64,000 nt of DNA from Polaromonas sp. GTDB lineage: Bacteria; Pseudomonadota; Gammaproteobacteria; Burkholderiales; Burkholderiaceae_C. Below, piece by piece: positions 43,605-52,533 of the stretch (its first letter is position 1; each line of letters begins with the position of its first letter). The notes beneath the pieces were generated by a model, which worked only from the letters and a program-made list of their open reading frames with translations, did no database searches and was not told where the DNA came from. A program made the position numbers and the translations under genes. The stretch spans positions 1-64,000 of the forward strand of contig NZ_JABBPE010000015.1 of NCBI RefSeq assembly GCF_012927455.1. The letters are read 5' to 3'.

Positions 43605-44468
43605 ATGAAATCGAAATTGTTAACTTCTTCGTTGTTGGCTGCGGCCCTGTTCGCCGGTTTGGGGCTTGCCCCAGTCATGGCGCAAAACACCAACACACCG
43701 AACATTGAACGTGCACACCAGGAAATCAGTGCGCGCATCCAGCAGGGCATCAGCAACGGCTCCATCACGCCGACCGAAGCGCAGGCGCTGTATCAGCGTG
43801 GCCGCGCAATTGAAATGCGCGAACAACAGTTCAAATCCAACGGCACTGCCTCACCGCAAGAGCGTCAGATTTTGCGTGCCGACCTCGATGGTCTGAACGC
43901 CGACGTCGAACGCATGATGGCCAACCGCGATGTGGTCAGGCCTGGCAATACCGCCACACCCGGCATTGACCGTACACACCAGACGATCAGTGCACGCATT
44001 CAACAGGGCATAGGCAGCGGCGACCTCACGCCCTCGGAGGCGCTAGCCCTGAATCGGCGTAGCCGCGAAATTGAAATGCGCGAAAACCAGTTTAAATCCG
44101 ATGGCAATACCTCGCCGCAAGAACGCCAGACCTTGCGTGCCGACCTCGAGGGTCTGAACGCCGACGTCGAACGCATGATGACCAACCGCGACGTAGTCAG
44201 GCCCGGCAATTCCAATACCCCGGGTATTGACAATGCGCAGAACAGCATCAGCGACCGCATTGACGAGGGCGTGCGCGCCGGCTACATCACCGAGCGTGAA
44301 GCACGCAGACTGCATCGCCGGGAGCGCGACATTGCGCGCCACGAGGCCGGCTTCAAGTCTGATGGTGTGGTGACCCCGCAAGAGCGCCGCCAGCTGCGTA
44401 ATGAAGTGACTGGGCTGCGCGGCGAGGTCGAGCGCATGATGCGCAACGAGCGCCGCGGACGCGGTTAA
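43605..44468 (+). CDS. exported protein with three 85-residue helical repeats
   Basis: A 287-residue protein with signal peptide (cleaved near PVMAQ). The mature part is three repeats of about 85 residues. Each reads roughly H-Q-x-I-S-A-R-I-Q-Q-G-I, L-T-P-x-E-A, REIEMRE-x-QFKSDG, SPQERQ-x-LRADL and DVERMM, with NRDVVRPGN as the joint. Repeat 3 has drifted more. The repeat looks helical, charged and EF-hand-free. Family not recognised; periplasmic location inferred. Confidence 0.8.
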   Translation: MKSKLLTSSLLAAALFAGLGLAPVMAQNTNTPNIERAHQEISARIQQGISNGSITPTEAQALYQRGRAIEMREQQFKSNGTASPQERQILRADLDGLNADVERMMANRDVVRPGNTATPGIDRTHQTISARIQQGIGSGDLTPSEALALNRRSREIEMRENQFKSDGNTSPQERQTLRADLEGLNADVERMMTNRDVVRPGNSNTPGIDNAQNSISDRIDEGVRAGYITEREARRLHRRERDIARHEAGFKSDGVVTPQERRQLRNEVTGLRGEVERMMRNERRGRG

Positions 44469-44874
44469 TCAGGCCAAGTATGGGTAAGCGCGCTTCAGGC
44501 TCATCAAGCGCTTGAGGCTTGCAGGCAGCCCGCCAGGGCGGCGAAAGCGGGCGTCTTGGTACCTGGCACTGAAACCGCTATGCAGTGGCGGTTTCAGTGA
44601 AAAATCTATTTGTAGCCCAATGAATATGGGCGTTAGTAGCTATCTAAATCATAGCATCATGATGACGCCGATGGGCCATGAACGCCGCCAATTCCAGTCA
44701 CATCTGATTGGCGTTCCCAGCCGGCGTGATGGTTATACCTAAACTTTGCCTAAACGCTTGCCGTTACTATTGCCTGTACTGCTTGCCCCATAAGCGCGCC
44801 AAGGCTTCTGGCTTCGCGTGTGGGGATGGTAAAGCGGAAAAGATATTTGTTGATGCCTGAAGGAGTGCCTGGTT
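44469..44874. other. intergenic region with long hairpin and dispersed element
   Basis: 406 bp. A 14-bp stem with one mismatch (CACTGAAACCGCTA at 44567 with TGGCGGTTTCAGTG at 44586) directly abuts a full dispersed element (44600-44655). No gene seen in the rest. Confidence 0.5.
44600..44655 (+). repeat. two-hairpin dispersed element, copy 10
   Basis: Both stems perfect. It begins exactly where the 14-bp-stem hairpin ends, so the three hairpins stand in a row. Confidence 0.85.
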
Positions 44875-45441
44875 TTGACTTTGTTCTGGATGCCCCCTGG
44901 CGCTACCATTTCGCTGATTAGCTTGTGCGGCCTGTCAGGTTTGCTGTCAGCGTGCGGAACGCCGTTAAAGGCGTTTCCGTCACAGGAAGAATTCGGCTCG
45001 ACCGCAACCTATTCGAGGCAGTTCGACGCCACCGCCGCGCAAACCTGCGAGGCCGCCCGAAGGGCTTTGCTGAGCCAGGGCTACATCATTGGCACGGCCA
45101 GGGAAGACCTGGTCAATGGACAGAAAAGCTTTCAACCCGAGCCTGAGTCGCACCTGCAAATGGAAATTCGGGTGGTTTGTGCGCCAGACAGCGGTGACGG
45201 CAAAGTCAGCCTGGGTTTTGTCACCGCCCTGCAAGACGTTTACGCGCTGAAGAAAAGCAACAATTCGGCCAGCTTGGGCGTGGGCGCGCTTGGTTCCGTC
45301 TCGCTGCCATTCAGTTCAAGCAACGACGCCATGGTCAAGGTCGCCAGCAAAACCATCACCACCGACGCTTTTTATGATCGGTTTTTTGACCTGGTGAAGC
45401 GTTATCTGGTAGTTGATAAAAGCGCCGAACAAGCGCCTTGA
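44875..45441 (+). CDS. DUF2242 family lipoprotein
   Basis: A 188-residue lipoprotein (GLSGLLSACG lipobox). Mature domain: ATYSRQFDATAAQTCEAARRAL, SQGYIIGTAREDLVNGQKSF and a final FYDRFFDLVKRYL. DUF2242 proteins are outer-membrane-associated with no known role. The TTG at 44875 is used because a GGAG lies at good distance; an ATG five codons later is the alternative. Confidence 0.8.
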   Translation: MTLFWMPPGATISLISLCGLSGLLSACGTPLKAFPSQEEFGSTATYSRQFDATAAQTCEAARRALLSQGYIIGTAREDLVNGQKSFQPEPESHLQMEIRVVCAPDSGDGKVSLGFVTALQDVYALKKSNNSASLGVGALGSVSLPFSSSNDAMVKVASKTITTDAFYDRFFDLVKRYLVVDKSAEQAP

Positions 45442-45462
45442 CGCCGGGCGGGCACTGTCCAG

Positions 45463-46038
45463 CTACGGCGCCACCTCAACTTCGCACCAGCAGCCCGGCG
45501 CCAGGCCGTCCAGCGTGTAGGGGCCAATCGCCGCGCGTATCAGCCGCAGCGTTGGAAATCCCACTGCCGCCGTCATGCGCCGCACCTGCCGGTTGCGGCC
45601 CTCTTTAATAGCCAGCTCAATCCAGGCGGTGGGAATGGACTGGCGCACGCGAACCGCCGGCACGCGCTCCCACAATCCAAACGGCGCTTGCATCAAACAG
45701 GCGCGGGCTGCTCGCGTAGCACCATCGTTGAGTTGCACACCGGCGCGCAAGGCTTGCAGCGCGGCCTCGTCTGGCAGACCTTCGACCTGCACCCAATAAG
45801 TCTTTTCCATCTTGAAGCGCGGGTCCGCAATGCGCGCCTGCAGCTGGCCGTCGCTGGTCAGCAGCAGCAGGCCCTCACTGTCGGCATCAAGCCGGCCCGC
45901 CACATACACGTCGGGCAAGGCGATGAAGTCCTTTAGCCCGCGCCAGCGCCCCTCGGGCGTGAACTGGCTCAGCACGCCGAAGGGTTTGTTGAAGCGGATC
46001 AGGCGCGCTGGCATGCGGGTAAGGGGTAGAGGACGCAT
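45463..46038 (-). CDS. 23S rRNA pseudouridine synthase, RluE-like
   Basis: A 191-residue member of the RsuA/RluB/E/F group without an S4 domain: FNKPFGVLSQF, the catalytic AGRLDADSEGLLLLTSDG with its Asp, EKTYWVQVEG, and KEGRNRQVRRMTAAVGFPTLRL. It isomerises one uridine in rRNA; the lack of an S4 domain and the length point to RluE. The start at 46038 begins the domain. Confidence 0.9.
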   Translation of the reverse strand: MRPLPLTRMPARLIRFNKPFGVLSQFTPEGRWRGLKDFIALPDVYVAGRLDADSEGLLLLTSDGQLQARIADPRFKMEKTYWVQVEGLPDEAALQALRAGVQLNDGATRAARACLMQAPFGLWERVPAVRVRQSIPTAWIELAIKEGRNRQVRRMTAAVGFPTLRLIRAAIGPYTLDGLAPGCWCEVEVAP

Positions 46039-46129
46039 CGGGCCGAGTGTACGTCGGTCGGTGTCATCGGCGCGACCGCAGGATGGTCGGCTAAATCTGG
46101 TATCGCGTATCCGTCTAAAAATTAAAATA

Positions 46130-46182
46130 AATCCCCCAAAGCCCCCGTGCAGCATGCGCAAGCAGCTATATAAAAGAGAGCG
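46130..46182 (+). repeat. two-hairpin dispersed element, copy 11 (degraded)
   Basis: Proximal and distal stems are both damaged (GCCC against GCGC; GCTAT against AGAGC), but the linker GCGCAAGCAGCTAT is intact. Confidence 0.65.
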
Positions 46183-46605
46183 AGTGTGAGTTTTTTAAGT
46201 TCATGGGTAGCCGTTCTAATGCAGCAGGAATTCCGCTCAAGCGGCTTCAGTTGAGTCCGCCAGCCATTGGTTTCAGCGAGACTAACTTGTACTCAAATTA
46301 AGTCAGGGCTAAGAGATATGGCCATCTGGTCAACCTGTTCACGCTGATCGACTTGATCACCAACGATGTGTCGCTGCACGTCATCCTCTGGAGCGACAAA
46401 GGCGTGAGCTGGTCGGCGCCCGCGAAGCTGGCCGACGCGCCTTTTTCGGCGCGACCGATTCCGGGAGCGGCGTCCCCATCCGTGACGGCTCCATCCCGGC
46501 GCAGCTCGGCATCAGCCCGCGGAACAGCAGAACAGCAGAACAGCAAAACAGCACCAACTCGATTCAAAACGCAGCACGAGCTGCGTAGTTACGTAAAAAG
46601 GGTAA

Positions 46606-46658
46606 AAATAGGGTCTAGCCCCTATGGAATGTGCGCAAGCAGCTATCATTACCGTAGC
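46606..46658 (+). repeat. two-hairpin dispersed element, copy 12
   Basis: First stem degraded (GCCC against GTGC), second GCTAT/GTAGC with one wobble. It ends 12 bp before the ankyrin gene start codon, in its translation-initiation region. Confidence 0.8.
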
Positions 46659-46670
46659 AGAAAAATCATC

Positions 46671-47351
46671 ATGCAACGCCGCCAAGCCATCACCACCACC
46701 CTCATGCTGACACTTTGCACAGGCCTGGCCGCCCAGGGCACCAAGCCTGCAGGCACGTCATTGGTAGCGGCGGCGGCGCGCGGCGATCTGCCCCAGGTGC
46801 GCCGCCTGCTGGACGCCGGCGCGCCGCTGGAGTCACGCGGTGAAACGCAGCACAGCCGTAACGTCACCCCGGTGCTGGCCGCCACGCAGGGCAACCATGC
46901 CCTGGTGGTGCGCCTGCTGATTGCACGCGGCGCCAACGTGAACGCGCAGGATGAGCAACAAGACAGCGCCTTCCTGCTGGCCAGCGCCAGTGGCTACACC
47001 GACATCGTGCGGGCCACGTTGGCGGCCGGCGCCGACCTGAGCAGTACCAACCGCTATGGCGGTACCGCGCTTATTCCGGCCTGCCACCACGGCCATGTGG
47101 AGACTGTGCGCCTGTTGCTGGGCACCGCCATTGCGGTGGACCATGTCAACAAGCTCGGCTGGACCGCCTTGCTGGAGGCGGTGATTCTGGGCGACGGTGG
47201 CCCCGCGCACAGTGAGATCGTGCGCCTGCTGCTGGCGGCCAAAGCCTCTGTGAACCTGCCGGACGGGCAGGGCGTCACGCCCTTGCAGCATGCGTTGGCG
47301 CGCCAGCAGACCCGCGTGGCGCAGCTGCTGCGGGCCGCTGGCGGGCGCTAG
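46671..47351 (+). CDS. exported ankyrin-repeat protein
   Basis: A 226-residue protein with a signal peptide-like N-terminus (ITTTLMLTLCTGLAAQG) and about five ankyrin repeats (for example SLVAAAARGDLPQVRRLLDAGA and NVTPVLAATQGNHALVVRLL). It is likely a periplasmic protein-binding module. The ATG at 46671 has no clear ribosome site; a dispersed element occupies the sequence immediately upstream. Confidence 0.83.
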   Translation: MQRRQAITTTLMLTLCTGLAAQGTKPAGTSLVAAAARGDLPQVRRLLDAGAPLESRGETQHSRNVTPVLAATQGNHALVVRLLIARGANVNAQDEQQDSAFLLASASGYTDIVRATLAAGADLSSTNRYGGTALIPACHHGHVETVRLLLGTAIAVDHVNKLGWTALLEAVILGDGGPAHSEIVRLLLAAKASVNLPDGQGVTPLQHALARQQTRVAQLLRAAGGR

Positions 47352-47396
47352 TGTGGCGCGTCAAATAGAAGTGCGCTTATTCACAAAGGCCCGCGC

Positions 47397-47561
47397 TCAA
47401 GTGACGTTGGCCTGGATGTCGCTGACCGTGGCGGCCCAGATAAGCGGTTTGGGCATGGCGATGTACGCATGGATGGCCGACTTCAACTTGGCCGCGCTGG
47501 CGAACACACCGCGGCGCAGGCGCTTGTCGGTGATGTCTCGCATCGCCTTCGCCTTCACGAA
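47397..47561 (-). pseudogene. IS630-type transposase C-terminal remnant
   Basis: The minus strand reads MRDITDKRLRRGVF, SAAKLKSAIHAYIA and MPKPLIWAATVSDIQANV, then a stop. This matches the C-terminal end of IS630/Tc1-like transposases (last catalytic Glu region to the PKPF-W-T motif) as I know it. The rest of the transposase and both ends are gone. Confidence 0.65.
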
Positions 47562-47577
47562 TGATCTGAAAACGGAA

Positions 47578-49055
47578 TCAAGCTTTGCCGCTTGTCGACA
47601 GGAAGCGCTTTAATACGTTGCGTGTCGTTTGCTGGGCCGCCGGATTCAGGCGTGATGGGCGCAATTCGGGTGCGTTGTGGTCGTCCAGGCCCCAGGCCCA
47701 CTGGATAGAGCCGGTAGCAAAAACGACTGCGCCGCTGGGCGCGGTGTAAATACTCATATGCGCCACACCCTGCTTGCTGGCATCGGTGAGTGCGGTCCAC
47801 GGCGACTCAGCCAGTATTTGAACGGCTGATGGCAAATCGGCATCGGCATGCACGCAATCCACCTCGTAGCCCAATAGTCCCGGCAAGGTGGCGCCGGGCT
47901 CAAGTCCGGTGTTGGCAAAGACCCAGTGCTGCGTCGTTGTGATCACGATGTCGGCATCAACCGGGTCGCCCGCATACATCACGCCAATCAGCTGCTCTTC
48001 GGGTCGATTGACCGCGGCACTGCGCCATTTATCGGTAGTGCGCAATGGGTCGGTGCCGATTGTGGCGAGCGGATCGCGCGACGCCTTTTTGTAGCACGTC
48101 ATGATGCGGTCGGCCGTTTTGGAGGCAGCGCTTGCCTCAAAGCGGATTTGCCAATACGCGCTGTTCGCTGAAAAAAATCCCAGATGCACGCCGGCATCGC
48201 GCGCGGCTTCATTATGCTGGCGCATTTCCCATGACCAGTACTCGTCATGCCCGACGGAGACCCACGCCTTGTGCGGGCGCAGCAGCCCCGGGTTTGTATG
48301 GGTATCGAGGTTGCTGCAGTAGCTCAGGTCGTAGCCTTCGCGCTCCAGCCAGCGCACCATGTTGTAGTCCCAACCGGCGTTGCTCACTTTGTAACTCTCC
48401 GGGTGCGGTTGCAAGTTGGTTAAAACTCGCCAGCACCCACGCCGCAGGCTGCAGCCGGGTTCTGAGCGTTGGCTGCGTAGGGGCGATTAAAAGAGAGTTT
48501 CGCTGCACGTTTGCGCTCTGTGCTGCCCCAGTTGTAGAAGGATTTTCCTCCCCAATAGTTGTAGGCCTGGTAGGTGGTGACGCTGAGCTGGAACAGTAGG
48601 TCAGACGCGCGCTGATCATCGCGCACCGCGAAGATGATGTAACTTTGCGCACCACCGCTGGATTCAGTGAGTTTTACAAGGTAAACACCGCTTACCCAGT
48701 CTGCCGGATCGTCAAGGTTGCTGGTGGTCAGGGCGAAGGGGTGGACCCACGCACAATCCGTCAGACCCGTTTCCGAGTCTGTCGTCGGCATCACCTGCGC
48801 GGTGCCCGCAACCGCCCTAGCTCCGACAACACGCCTGGCGCCCAGCCCCGCATACCAGCCCATGCGAAAGACTTCCAGCACGAAAGTGGGCGAGCCGGTG
48901 TTGACGTACAAATGAATCACATCCCCCCGGTTGACGCTGGTGGCTGATGCATAACCTTCGATCTCGCGCGCCGTGGCGGGGCAAGTCAGCTGCCAGTCGC
49001 GCGTGCCGGGTCGCAGATTCTCTGCAAAGATTGTGTTGTGGCAATTCGTCGGCAT
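47578..49055 (-). pseudogene. N,N-dimethylformamidase beta-subunit-like protein, one frameshift
   Basis: Two adjacent frames make one protein. Part 1 (49055-48420): VIHLYVNTGSPTFVLEVFRMGWY, VSGVYLVKLTE, TTYQAYNYWGGKSFYNWG. Part 2 (from about 48430): VSNAGWDYNMVRWLEREGYD, YCSNLDTH, WVSVGHDEYWSWEMR. Both match the large domain of dimethylformamidase-like proteins. The shift is at a run of four T (minus strand, near 48422-48425); one more T would restore the frame (E-F-L-T-N-L). Either a true lesion or a base error. It follows the glycosyltransferase gene by 6 bp, so they form an operon. Confidence 0.75.
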
Positions 49056-49061
49056 CGCGAG

Positions 49062-50198
49062 CTAGGCCGCGCCAGCCAAAATGCATCTGATCTTTTCGCT
49101 CGTGACGAAAGCACCATTGACCGCAATGTTACGGGCGGGGTAGGGCGTGTCCAGGGCCAGTTCAATCCTGGCTTTCAGAAGTTCTGGGGCCAGATCGGCT
49201 CCGTCCAGCGCATGCAGCAGGCCGGTTTCGGCGAACTTCTTGATGCGAAAACCCTGCTCACTGTTGCCTTGGTAGGGGTAGGCCAGCGCAGGCGTGCGGG
49301 CAGTGATCACTTCTAGCAGGGTGTTGTCCCCCCCCATGCTGATCGACACGGCGGACTCCATCAGGTGGCGCTGGAAGTCGGGCAGGAAAGGCGTGATTTC
49401 TACATTGCTGCTGCGCACCGTTGCGCGTAGCGCGTCAAGTTCGGCCTGCGTGGTGCGCGAGCCGGTGGCCAGCATGAAGAAGTAATCTGGCATCAAGGCT
49501 GCGGCGCCTATGGCCCCCTCCAATAACTCCCGGCCCACATTGCCGCCACCTTGGCTGACCAGAATCTGCTTTTTCCGCGCTGGCCTGAACTGCGGCGGCG
49601 GCGGACTGATGTAGCCGGTGTAGCAGAGTCGGTCGGCAATCTCATGCGCCAGAGAGAAAGTTTCATCGAAGCGAATGATTTGCGCGTCGCCGCGAATGAA
49701 CACGGTGTGTATGTGCTTCTTCACTGTGTCCACCATGCGGCGTTCTTTCTCAGGCGCGCGCGGCACCAGCACCTCGCGCACCGAGGTAAAGATCGGCACC
49801 GGGCCGGAGCTTTCACGCACCATCCGAAACAGATCCTGGATCTCGCGCTTGAAACGCCGGCGTCCAAAAGGGTAGAACTCGACAACTATGGCGTCGTAGG
49901 GTCCGCCCAAAAAGCTGGTGATGGCTTCACTGCGGGCGCCCCATATTTCGTCAATGCCGCGCTGGTCGTCGGGATCGAAGAAGCCGCCCGATTCAGTGTC
50001 ATGGAGCAGCGTCGGCAGAATAAGGCTGCGAAAGCCGGGGTGCTCCAGCGTCGTGCCAGTATCGAGCCCCCCTTGAATCAGATCGACCCGGGCATGCTGC
50101 AGCAGCTCGCTGATGATGCGCAAACTACAGGCGAGATGCCCAACCCCCACCAGACTTTGGCAGTAGTAAAGAATTTTTTTGTTATCAACCTCAAGCAT
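49062..50198 (-). CDS. MurG-like (GT28-type) glycosyltransferase
   Basis: A 378-residue GT-B protein. N-terminus ILYYCQSLVGVGHLACSLRI resembles the glycine loop of MurG-type enzymes, and the C-terminal part has LVSQGGGNVGRELLEGAI and SISMGGDNTLLEVITARTPALAYPY, the nucleotide-sugar site. The start at 50198 follows GGAGGGG. Substrate unknown. It shares a transcript with the dimethylformamidase-like gene, an unusual pair. Confidence 0.82.
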   Translation of the reverse strand: MLEVDNKKILYYCQSLVGVGHLACSLRIISELLQHARVDLIQGGLDTGTTLEHPGFRSLILPTLLHDTESGGFFDPDDQRGIDEIWGARSEAITSFLGGPYDAIVVEFYPFGRRRFKREIQDLFRMVRESSGPVPIFTSVREVLVPRAPEKERRMVDTVKKHIHTVFIRGDAQIIRFDETFSLAHEIADRLCYTGYISPPPPQFRPARKKQILVSQGGGNVGRELLEGAIGAAALMPDYFFMLATGSRTTQAELDALRATVRSSNVEITPFLPDFQRHLMESAVSISMGGDNTLLEVITARTPALAYPYQGNSEQGFRIKKFAETGLLHALDGADLAPELLKARIELALDTPYPARNIAVNGAFVTSEKIRCILAGAA

Positions 50199-50432
50199 GT
50201 CCCCTCCGTTTTTTGTGATGATTAGACTCGCCTCATTTCGATCAGCACCATCGTACGGGAACAAGCCTGGAAGCAGAAGTGTTTGAGAGGTGTGCGCCTG
50301 TAGCGCAGCTTTCGCTATTGGCTGACCACCGCGTGTCAAGCCGAAAAAGCAAGGCAGTGTTGGAGTGCATCAGTGCAAAGTCGTGCACCATTGGGGCATC
50401 AATCTTGCGTCACTGGTGCAGGGGACACACGC

Positions 50433-52283
50433 ATGACTTTTGAAATTGACATTGGGTTTACTTCGCTGCCTGGCCGCAGGAACATCAACGAGGACTTTTG
50501 CGCCGCCATGCTGCCAGAGCCGGGAAGCGAAGGCATGGGCTCGATCGCGGCGATTGCCGATGGCGTGAGCGCGGGTGGCATGGGCAAGGAGGCGGCGCAA
50601 ACCACGGTCACCAGCCTGGTGCGCGACTACTTCGGCACGCCAGAGACCTGGGACACCACGGTGGCACTGGACCGCATCATTGCCGCGCAAAACACCTGGC
50701 TGGCCGGCATCAACCGGCGCCGTCAGCCGGCCATGGGCCTGACCACTTTGACGGCGCTGGTGCTGCGTGGCCAGTCCTACACGCTGGCGCATGTGGGCGA
50801 TTCACGGGCCTACCTGCTGCGTGGCGGCACCACCGTGCAACTCACCAACGACCACGTCGTGCCGCATCCCGATTTCAAGCACCAGCTGCTGCGCTCGGTT
50901 GGCGCTGAAGACCATTTGATGGTGGACTACCTGCAGGGCGATTTGCATGTGGGCGATGTGTTTGTGCTGGTGACTGACGGCGTGCATGGCGCGCTGCGCG
51001 CCAGCGTGTTCGAGGCGAGCCTGGGTCAATTGACCGAATCCGGCAATGCGCAAGACGCCAGCCAACAACTGGTGAGCGTCGCCCTGACCGCAGGCAGCCT
51101 TGACAACGCGACCGCGCTGGTGGTGCGCGTGTTGGGCCTGCTGGACGCTACGCTGCAAGACGTCAACCGCATCGCGCAGACCCTGCCGATTCCGCCGCGT
51201 CTGAAGGTGGGCGAGGTGATTGACGGCTTGAGCGTGACCGCGCCTGTGGCCGACAACGGCATCAATGTGATCTACCAAGTCAAGTATGTGGCCCCCACGC
51301 CCGGCACTGATGTGTCCGTGCTGCCCCCCGAGGGGGCTGAACTTGTTCGGGGCGGCCCTTCGCGGCGTTCGGTTGCCCCCACGCCCGGCAGCAGCGGCAA
51401 GCGGTATGCCCTGAAGACGCTGAACCCGGCCAGAGCCCACGATGAGCAGGAACGCGCCATGCTGGCGCACGAGTCCTGGCTGGCCAGCCGCATGCAGACC
51501 GGCCGCGCGGCCGAGCATCTGGTCAGGCTGCACGAACAGTTGCCCAGCGGGCGCGAGCGCAGCGCCTTTTATCTGCTTTACGACTGGCACAGCGGCGAAA
51601 CACTGCAGCGGCAAATTGATCGCGGCCAGCTGTTCAGCGTGCAGCAAGCCCTGGGCGTGGCCACGCAGGCGGCGCGCGCGCTGGGGCAACTGCACCGCCA
51701 GTGCGTTATTCACCGCGACATCAAGCCCGCCAATTTGCACCAGGGCGAAGACGGCGTGCTGCGCCTGCTCGATCTGGGCGTGGCGCTAAGCGGGCGCGAG
51801 CCGGCGGCCATGCGCCGGCTGCACGCCGGCACCCCCAGCTTTATCAACCCCGAGCAGTGGGGTTACAGCGCCGCGTCAAGCGACGGGCCGGAAGAACTGC
51901 CCGATGCGCAAAGCGACCTGTTTGCACTTGGGGTGACGCTGTACCAATTGCTCACCAGCAAGCTGCCCTACGGCGAGGTGCTGCCCTATCAGGCCGGCCG
52001 CTACTATCGCGACCCGCAAGCGCCCAGCCGCCTCAACCCCCAGGTGCCAATCTGGCTTGATCACATCGTGCTGAAAGCCGTGGCGCGCGACAAACGCAGA
52101 CGTTTTGAAACGGCAGAGGAGCTGCTGCTGGCGCTGGAGCGTGGCGCATCGCGGCCTTTGAGTGCTCCACAACCGACCCCGCTGATACAGCGGGACCCGG
52201 CGGCGATCTGGAAGCTCGCTCTGGTGCTGTCTGGGCTGTTCAATCTGCTGTTGGTGTACTGGCTGCTGTTTTTGCCGAAATAG
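50433..52283 (+). CDS. PP2C phosphatase / Ser-Thr kinase fusion with C-terminal membrane anchor
   Basis: A 616-residue protein. Residues 1-250: PP2C domain (RRNINEDFCAAM, IADGVSAGGMG, AHVGDSRAYLL, LVTDGVHG, LDNATALVV). Residues 270-590: protein kinase (YALKTL with the Lys, CVIHRDIKPANL, LLDLGVALSG with DLG for DFG, GTPSFINPEQWG, DLFALGVTLYQLL). Residues 593-615: one membrane helix. An 84-bp in-frame insertion (residues about 287-314) extends the kinase N-lobe between two beta strands. It could phosphorylate and dephosphorylate the same targets. Confidence 0.93.
   Translation: MTFEIDIGFTSLPGRRNINEDFCAAMLPEPGSEGMGSIAAIADGVSAGGMGKEAAQTTVTSLVRDYFGTPETWDTTVALDRIIAAQNTWLAGINRRRQPAMGLTTLTALVLRGQSYTLAHVGDSRAYLLRGGTTVQLTNDHVVPHPDFKHQLLRSVGAEDHLMVDYLQGDLHVGDVFVLVTDGVHGALRASVFEASLGQLTESGNAQDASQQLVSVALTAGSLDNATALVVRVLGLLDATLQDVNRIAQTLPIPPRLKVGEVIDGLSVTAPVADNGINVIYQVKYVAPTPGTDVSVLPPEGAELVRGGPSRRSVAPTPGSSGKRYALKTLNPARAHDEQERAMLAHESWLASRMQTGRAAEHLVRLHEQLPSGRERSAFYLLYDWHSGETLQRQIDRGQLFSVQQALGVATQAARALGQLHRQCVIHRDIKPANLHQGEDGVLRLLDLGVALSGREPAAMRRLHAGTPSFINPEQWGYSAASSDGPEELPDAQSDLFALGVTLYQLLTSKLPYGEVLPYQAGRYYRDPQAPSRLNPQVPIWLDHIVLKAVARDKRRRFETAEELLLALERGASRPLSAPQPTPLIQRDPAAIWKLALVLSGLFNLLLVYWLLFLPK
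51291..51390 (+). repeat. in-frame GC-rich insertion flanked by 16-bp direct repeats inside the kinase gene
   Basis: GCCCCCACGCCCGGCA occurs at 51291-51306 and 51375-51390. Between them is a 68-bp segment with a hairpin GCCCCC-CGA-GGGGGC and GTTCGGGG, GGCGTTCGG motifs. Deleting one repeat plus the segment leaves a seamless kinase N-lobe. The segment resembles GC-rich palindromic repeats I associate with this bacterial family (recall, not searched). Confidence 0.75.
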
Positions 52284-52288
52284 GCATT

Positions 52289-52342
52289 AAAAACGGCTCT
52301 AGCCCAATGAATTAAGGCGCAGGCAGCTATCTATTTGATAGC
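52289..52342 (+). repeat. two-hairpin dispersed element, copy 13
   Basis: Directly after the kinase gene stop. First stem reduced (GCCC against AGGC), second perfect. Confidence 0.82.
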
Positions 52343-52533
52343 GACAGTGCGTACCGACCGGCTCAGGCCTATAGTTGCCAGAATTGGAAACCGATCAGAC
52401 CGGCTGCACGTTTGACGCTGCTGCATACTGGTCAGATTCGCATATCTGCGTATCCGCATGTTCGGGCAAGACGCTACGCTGCTATTCGAGGCCTGTTTGA
52501 TCGGGCCGCCCGCTAACTTTTTCAGGAATTGCT

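Larger units (their letters stand above)
46039..46670. other. intergenic region with two dispersed elements and an 8-bp tandem repeat
   Basis: 632 bp. It holds elements at 46130-46182 and 46606-46658 and a four-unit 8-bp repeat (AACAGCAG type, 46523-46554). The ankyrin frame stays open from 46353, with LVNLFTLIDLITNDVSLHV just before it, but this part matches nothing I know and may be a gene relic. Confidence 0.45.
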
